Below are positions 59,483 through 64,000 of a stretch of DNA of 64,000 nt, piece after piece (position 1 is the first letter of the stretch; each line of letters opens with the position of its first letter). Position numbers and translations under genes: made by a program. A model generated the notes under the pieces. That model did not search any database and was not told where the DNA came from. It saw only the letters and a program-made list of their open reading frames with translations. The stretch is from JAGNLM01 sp964439835 (GTDB lineage: Bacteria; Pseudomonadota; Gammaproteobacteria; JAABTG01): assembly GCA_964439835.1 (NCBI GenBank), contig CAYTPQ010000015.1, positions 1 through 64,000 on the forward strand, given 5' to 3'.

Positions 59483-62400
59483 ATGAAGCTCACCCTGTGG
59501 GAGCGGCGCCTCGCCGCGACGGCCGACGGCGCGGCGCGCGCCCCCTTGCACCGCACGGGATCGTCCTGGCTCCTCGTCCTCGCGCTGATCGTGCCCGTGC
59601 TCGCTGTTGCCCCGCCCGCCCTGGCCCAGTACGACGAGGCGGTGGAAGACGAGGCGCCCCAGAGCGGCTTCGAGCCCGCGGGCCTCGCGGCCTCGGCCGC
59701 CGGCTACCGCTCGGTGCTGGTGGCGAAGCGACCGCCCCAGCCGTCCGCGGCGGCCGCCGACGCGGCGCTCAAGGCCGCTGCCCAGGCCCTCGCGGCCAAG
59801 CGCTTCGACGCGGCCCTTCCCCAGCTCGAAACCGCGGTCACCCAGGGCCGGGAGACCGCGGCGGTGTACCTGCAGCTGAGCGAGGTCTGGCTGTCGGTCC
59901 CGAAGCCCGACCCGAACCGGGCCCTGCAGGCGGCCTGGCTCGCCTTCCGGGCGGCCTCGTCGACTGCCGACCGTCACCGGGCCCTGGAGCGGATGGCGGA
60001 CCTCCTGGAGAACCGGCTCGACCTGCCTCGGGACGCCCTGGCCGCGCTCCGGACCCTGCGCGCCGAGGGCAGCACCGATCCCGGTTTGCCCGGGCGGCTG
60101 GAGGCCCTGCGCCAGAAGGTCGGGCTGGAGTGGCTGTCGGTGCGGGTGGAGGCCGACGGTGAGGAGCCGCGGGCCTGCCTGGTGCTCTCCAGCCCGCTCA
60201 AGCAGGGCCGCGGCCTGCGCTGGGACGACTACGTGCGGGTGGAGCCGGCCGTGCCGGTCACGGTCGACGCCTCGGGGCGCGAGATCTGCGTCAGCGGGCT
60301 GGCCCACGCGCACCGCTACCGGCTGAGCCTGCGCGAAGGGGTCGCGAGCGCGGACGGGCTGGTACTCAAGCGCACCGAGACCCGCGAGGTCGCGATCGGC
60401 GACCGGGCCCCGCTCGCGGCCTTCCGCGGCAACGCCTTCATCCTGCCGCGCACGGGCCCCGACGGGGTGCCGCTGGTGACGGTGAACACCGACGCGGTGA
60501 GCCTGCGCGTCTACCGTATTAACGATCGCAACCTGGTCGCCCGCATGGGCCAGGGCGCGCTCGGCAGCCTGGACAGCTACGAGGCGGACGAGATCGCGCA
60601 GGAGCAGGGCGAGAAGGTGTGGGAGGGGCGGATGACGGTGCGCCTGGAGCGCAACGTCTCGGTGGTCACGGCGGTGCCCGTGCGCCAGCTGGTGCCGGCG
60701 CCCAAGCCCGGCCTCTACGTGATCACGGCGATGCCGGTGGACCTGCCGGAGAGCGAGCTGCAGGGCGTGGCGGGCACCCAGTGGCTGGTGGTCACCGACC
60801 TCGGCCTGACGACCCTGCGGGGCGCCGACGGGGTCGACGTCTTCGTGCGCTCGCTCTCGACCGCGAAGCCGCTCGCCGGGGCCACCGTCGCCCTGCTGGC
60901 GCGTAACAACGCCGAGCTCGCCCGCCTGACCACCGACGCCGACGGCCGCGCCCACTTTCCGGACGCGAGCCCCCGCGGCAGCGGCAACGATCCCCTGTTG
61001 GTGGTGGCCTACGGCGCCGAGGGCGACTTCGCGGTCCTGAACCTGCGCCGCCCGGCGCTCGACCTCAGCGACCGCGGGGTCGGCGGGCGCCGCTCGCCCG
61101 GCCCGCTCGACGCCTTCCTCTATGCGGACCGCGGCGTCTATCGGCCCGGCGAGCGGGTCAACCTGACCGCCCTGCTGCGCGACGACCGCGGCGACGCAGT
61201 CGAGGGCTTCCCGCTGACGCTGCGGGTGCTGCGCCCCAACGGTACCGTGTTCCGCTCCGGGGTCGTGCAGTCGAGCGCGGCGGGCGCCCACGTCCTGCCG
61301 TTCTACCTGACCGCGACCGCGCCGCTCGGGACCTGGACCGTGCAGGCCCTGTCGGACCCGAAGGCCGACCCCATCGGGACGCTCCGCCTGCAGGTGGACG
61401 AGTTCGTGCCCGAGCGCCTCGCGGTCGAGGCCGAGGGCTCCTCGCCGGCCATCGACCCCGCGCGCCCATTCGAGCTCCTGGTTCGGGCTCGCTTCCTCTA
61501 CGGTCCCCCCGCCGCGGGGCTCACCGGCGCGGCCGAGGTCTCCGTGGCCCCCGACCCCGAGCCCTTCCCGGCCTACAAGGGCTTCCGCTTCGGCCTGGTC
61601 CAGGAGTCGCCCACCGCCCGCACCGAGGCGTTGACGTTCCCGGCGACCGGCCCCGACGGGGTCTCCCGGGTGGCGGTCAAGCTCCCGGCGTTGCCGGACA
61701 CCACCCGGCCGCTGCGGGCCCAGTTCAAGGTGGAGGTCGCCGAGCCGGGCGGGCGGCCGTCCCGGCAGACCCTGACGGTGCCGGTGCGCGCCCAGCCGCT
61801 CGCCATCGGCATCCGGACCCAGTTCACGGGCGATCGCGTGGCGGAGGGCGGCCAGGCCGCCTTCGAGGTGGTGGCGCTCGACGCCGAGGGCAAGCCCCTG
61901 GCCCGCCCGGGGCTCAAGGTGGAGCTGTTCCGCGAGCGCGTGCGCTTCCTCTGGTACAACGAGGACGGGCGCTACGCCTACCGCACCACGGTGCAGGCCG
62001 AGAGCCTGCGCCGGGAGCGCCTGGACCTGACCGCCGAGCGCTTCGGCGCGCCCTCGTTCGGACCCCTGGAGTACGGCCGCTACCGGCTCGAGGTGAGCGA
62101 CGAGGCGACCGGAGTGGCCTCCTCGGTGCGCTTCAGCGCCGGGTGGCAGGTGGCCCTCGACGCCGGCGAGACCCCCGACCGGGTCGAGGTGACCGTCGAC
62201 CGGCCGGCCTACGCCCCGGGCGAGCGGGCCCGCGTGCGGGTGGTCCCGCCCTTCGCCGGTGAGGTGCAGCTGACGGTCGCGACCGACCGGGTGCGCGCGG
62301 TGCAGCAGCACCACGTCCCCGCCGAGGGCGCGACCTTCGAGGTGCCGGTGGGCGCCGACTGGGGGGCGGGGGCCTACGTCCTCGCCACGGTCGTCCGCCC

Positions 62401-64000
62401 GCCGGTGGCCGACCGCGACCACGTGCCGGTGCGCGCCATCGGCGTCGCCTGGCTGGGGGTGGACCCGGCGCCGCGAACCCTGACGGTACGCCTGGAGGCA
62501 CCCGCGGTCGCCCGCCCCGGCCAGCGGCTCGAGGTGCCGGTCCGGGTGACCGGCTCGGACGGCACGCCGGCCGCCGGCGCCTGGGTGACCCTGGCGGCGG
62601 TGGACGAGGGGATCCTGCGCCTGACCGACTTCGCCTCGCCGGACCCGGTCCGCCACTACCTGGGCAAGCGGCTGCTGGGTCTCGACGTGCTGGACGACTA
62701 CGGGCGGCTGATTGCGGCCATCTCGGGGCCGGCCGGTGCCCTGCGCCAGGGTGGTGACGCGGGCGGGCTCGGGTCGAGCCTGCCGGTGGTGCCGCTCACC
62801 ATCGTGTCCCTGTTCCGGGGGCCGGTGCCGGTCGCTGCCGACGGCACCGCCCGGGTCCCGCTCGACCTGCCGGAGTTCGACGGCGAGCTCCGGCTGATGG
62901 CGGTCGCCTTCGACGCCCGCCGGATCGGGGCCTCCGCGGCGCCGCTGCCCTTGCGCGGGCCGCTGGTCGCCCAGCTCACCCTGCCGCGGTTCCTGGCGCC
63001 TGGGGACGAGAGCCGGGCGACGATCGCCTTGCACAATGTGGAGGCCGAGCCGGGCACCTACCGCCTGGCCCTAGCGGGCGGCGGTGCGGTGTCGGTCGAC
63101 GGCGTGCCCGCGACCGTGGACCTCGCCCGCGACGCCCGGCTCTCGATCCCGGCGACCCTGCGCGGTGTCTCGGCGGGGATTGGCACCGTCAGCCTGACCC
63201 TGGAGGGGCCCGGCGGTGCCAAGCTGCGCCGGGATCTCTCGATCACGGTCCGGCCCTCGCGCGCGGTGGAGACCGCCTTCACCCAGCGCCGGCTGCCCGC
63301 CGGCGCGACCACCGAGATCGGCGCCAGGGCAGTGGCGGGCTTCGTCCCCGGTACCGGGGGGTTGCGGCTGACCTACGCCTCCCGCGCGCCCTTCGACGTG
63401 GCCGGGATCCTGGCGGCCCTGGAGCGCTACCCCTACGGTTGCCTGGAGCAGGTGGTGAGCCGGGCGCTGCCGCTGGTCGGCACCGAGGCCCTGGAGTCGG
63501 CGAAGGCCCTGGCCTCGCCCGAGACCCGCGACGCGCGGGTCGACGCGGCCGTCGGCCAGGTGCTGGACAAGCAGCGCTACGACGGTGGCTTCGGGGTCTG
63601 GAGCGCCTTCGGGGAGGAGTCGGCCTGGCTCACGGCCTACGCCACGGAGCTCCTGGCGCGGGCTCGGGCCGCCGGCCGGCCGGTGGCCGAGGGGCCGTAC
63701 ACGGCCGCCCTGGAGTGGCTGCGCCGACACGCGATCGACGGCGGGAACGAGAAGGAGGAGCTGGCGAGCCGGGCCTATGCCGTGTACGTGCTGGCGCTGG
63801 CTGGGGTCGCCACACCCGGGCCCGCGCGGTATCTGCACGACGCGTTTCTGGCGAAGCTCCCCACGCCCCTGGCCCGGGCCCAGCTCGCTGCGGCCCTGGC
63901 CCGGCAGGGTGATGGCGAGCGGGCGCGGGCGGCGGCCGCCGCGGCGACGGAGAACCTGAGTCGGGACGACTGGTCGGTCGACTACGGCTCGGTGGTGCGG
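59483..64000 (+). CDS. Bacterial alpha-2-macroglobulin with thioester, cut by the window end
   Basis: Open from ATG 59483 to the end of the window, 1506 codons so far. A hydrophobic signal (about 30-48) ends near ALAQYDEA without a lipobox Cys, so it is likely secreted or anchored otherwise than as a lipoprotein. Macroglobulin-like repeats follow, then the thioester motif YPYGCLEQ with Cys near 1320. Such proteins trap attacking proteases in the periplasm and usually sit beside a penicillin-binding protein 1C gene, which would lie beyond 64000. The remaining C-terminal part (complement-like and MG domains) is missing. GGGGATTACCGGG is a weak ribosome site before ATG. Confidence 0.9.
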   Translation, partial: MKLTLWERRLAATADGAARAPLHRTGSSWLLVLALIVPVLAVAPPALAQYDEAVEDEAPQSGFEPAGLAASAAGYRSVLVAKRPPQPSAAAADAALKAAAQALAAKRFDAALPQLETAVTQGRETAAVYLQLSEVWLSVPKPDPNRALQAAWLAFRAASSTADRHRALERMADLLENRLDLPRDALAALRTLRAEGSTDPGLPGRLEALRQKVGLEWLSVRVEADGEEPRACLVLSSPLKQGRGLRWDDYVRVEPAVPVTVDASGREICVSGLAHAHRYRLSLREGVASADGLVLKRTETREVAIGDRAPLAAFRGNAFILPRTGPDGVPLVTVNTDAVSLRVYRINDRNLVARMGQGALGSLDSYEADEIAQEQGEKVWEGRMTVRLERNVSVVTAVPVRQLVPAPKPGLYVITAMPVDLPESELQGVAGTQWLVVTDLGLTTLRGADGVDVFVRSLSTAKPLAGATVALLARNNAELARLTTDADGRAHFPDASPRGSGNDPLLVVAYGAEGDFAVLNLRRPALDLSDRGVGGRRSPGPLDAFLYADRGVYRPGERVNLTALLRDDRGDAVEGFPLTLRVLRPNGTVFRSGVVQSSAAGAHVLPFYLTATAPLGTWTVQALSDPKADPIGTLRLQVDEFVPERLAVEAEGSSPAIDPARPFELLVRARFLYGPPAAGLTGAAEVSVAPDPEPFPAYKGFRFGLVQESPTARTEALTFPATGPDGVSRVAVKLPALPDTTRPLRAQFKVEVAEPGGRPSRQTLTVPVRAQPLAIGIRTQFTGDRVAEGGQAAFEVVALDAEGKPLARPGLKVELFRERVRFLWYNEDGRYAYRTTVQAESLRRERLDLTAERFGAPSFGPLEYGRYRLEVSDEATGVASSVRFSAGWQVALDAGETPDRVEVTVDRPAYAPGERARVRVVPPFAGEVQLTVATDRVRAVQQHHVPAEGATFEVPVGADWGAGAYVLATVVRPPVADRDHVPVRAIGVAWLGVDPAPRTLTVRLEAPAVARPGQRLEVPVRVTGSDGTPAAGAWVTLAAVDEGILRLTDFASPDPVRHYLGKRLLGLDVLDDYGRLIAAISGPAGALRQGGDAGGLGSSLPVVPLTIVSLFRGPVPVAADGTARVPLDLPEFDGELRLMAVAFDARRIGASAAPLPLRGPLVAQLTLPRFLAPGDESRATIALHNVEAEPGTYRLALAGGGAVSVDGVPATVDLARDARLSIPATLRGVSAGIGTVSLTLEGPGGAKLRRDLSITVRPSRAVETAFTQRRLPAGATTEIGARAVAGFVPGTGGLRLTYASRAPFDVAGILAALERYPYGCLEQVVSRALPLVGTEALESAKALASPETRDARVDAAVGQVLDKQRYDGGFGVWSAFGEESAWLTAYATELLARARAAGRPVAEGPYTAALEWLRRHAIDGGNEKEELASRAYAVYVLALAGVATPGPARYLHDAFLAKLPTPLARAQLAAALARQGDGERARAAAAAATENLSRDDWSVDYGSVVR

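Noticed and set aside
59483..59630. Lipobox in the alpha-2-macroglobulin signal peptide
   Set aside because: No Cys follows the hydrophobic segment; cleavage at ALAQ fits signal peptidase I.
59261..63034. 1257-codon open frame on the minus strand opposite the alpha-2-macroglobulin gene
   Set aside because: Antisense shadow; repetitive Arg/Gly/His/Gln composition without domains, while the plus strand has clear family motifs.

Overview
The window is about 64 kb of very GC-rich DNA (roughly 70% by eye), densely packed with genes. It looks like a sulfur-oxidising, probably autotrophic and possibly phototrophic gammaproteobacterium of the Chromatiales type (purple sulfur bacteria or close relatives). 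The evidence is a flavocytochrome c sulfide dehydrogenase (fccAB), a BCD/PucC-family carrier otherwise tied to bacteriochlorophyll proteins, a class V fructose-1,6-bisphosphatase, a large membrane formate dehydrogenase locus, and typical gammaproteobacterial families (TamB, MsrPQ, DUF2788, DUF2058, DUF3305/DUF3306). No rRNA, tRNA, CRISPR array, transposase or prophage gene was seen.

Layout. 0.2-5.3 kb: tamB and a proline/alanine-rich single-pass membrane protein. 5.4-12 kb: a sigma-54 activator divergent from a redox operon, with a pentaheme cytochrome, fccA, fccB, a methionine-rich membrane protein and a secreted Pro/Gly/Tyr protein with Lys-Met-Met heptads. The control region holds a palindromic activator site, an exact match to the IHF consensus and a near-consensus -24/-12 promoter. 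12-14 kb: DUF2788 protein and a PLP decarboxylase. 14.2-24.1 kb: formate dehydrogenase subunits and maturation factors (TAT peptide, TorD-like chaperone, ferredoxin, DUF3306, DUF3305, FdhD, DUF6494). 24.2-30.3 kb: a DNA-binding regulator, the tungstate transporter tupABC, and mobA-mobB-moeA. Together 14-30 kb forms one functional block: take up tungstate, build the pterin cofactor, insert it into FdhA and export the enzyme.

30.5-38.1 kb: a fungal-type ketol-acid reductoisomerase, a lipid A-type acyltransferase, a periplasmic sensor-like protein next to a chemoreceptor, pirin, cytochrome b561, YceI, and a 50-residue Cys-rich membrane peptide. 38.4-49.4 kb: a type I secretion module (HlyB-like ABC transporter, HlyD-like adaptor), a membrane-anchored protein of unknown function, and a 2055-residue RTX protein with a lipase-3 domain. 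49.6-53.5 kb: class V FBPase, a PEBP-family pseudogene, an MBL hydrolase, 6-phosphogluconolactonase and YbjQ. 53.6-56 kb: msrP, msrQ and, downstream on the same strand, a second methionine-rich protein. 56.2-64 kb: BCD-family carrier, DUF533 and DUF2058 proteins, and an alpha-2-macroglobulin cut by the window edge.

Two families of dispersed palindromic repeats sit between genes. The observations I rate highest are the sigma-54-type control region of the cytochrome/fcc operon, the recurrence of methionine-rich exported proteins (one beside msrPQ), and the RTX lipase with its overlapping partner gene.
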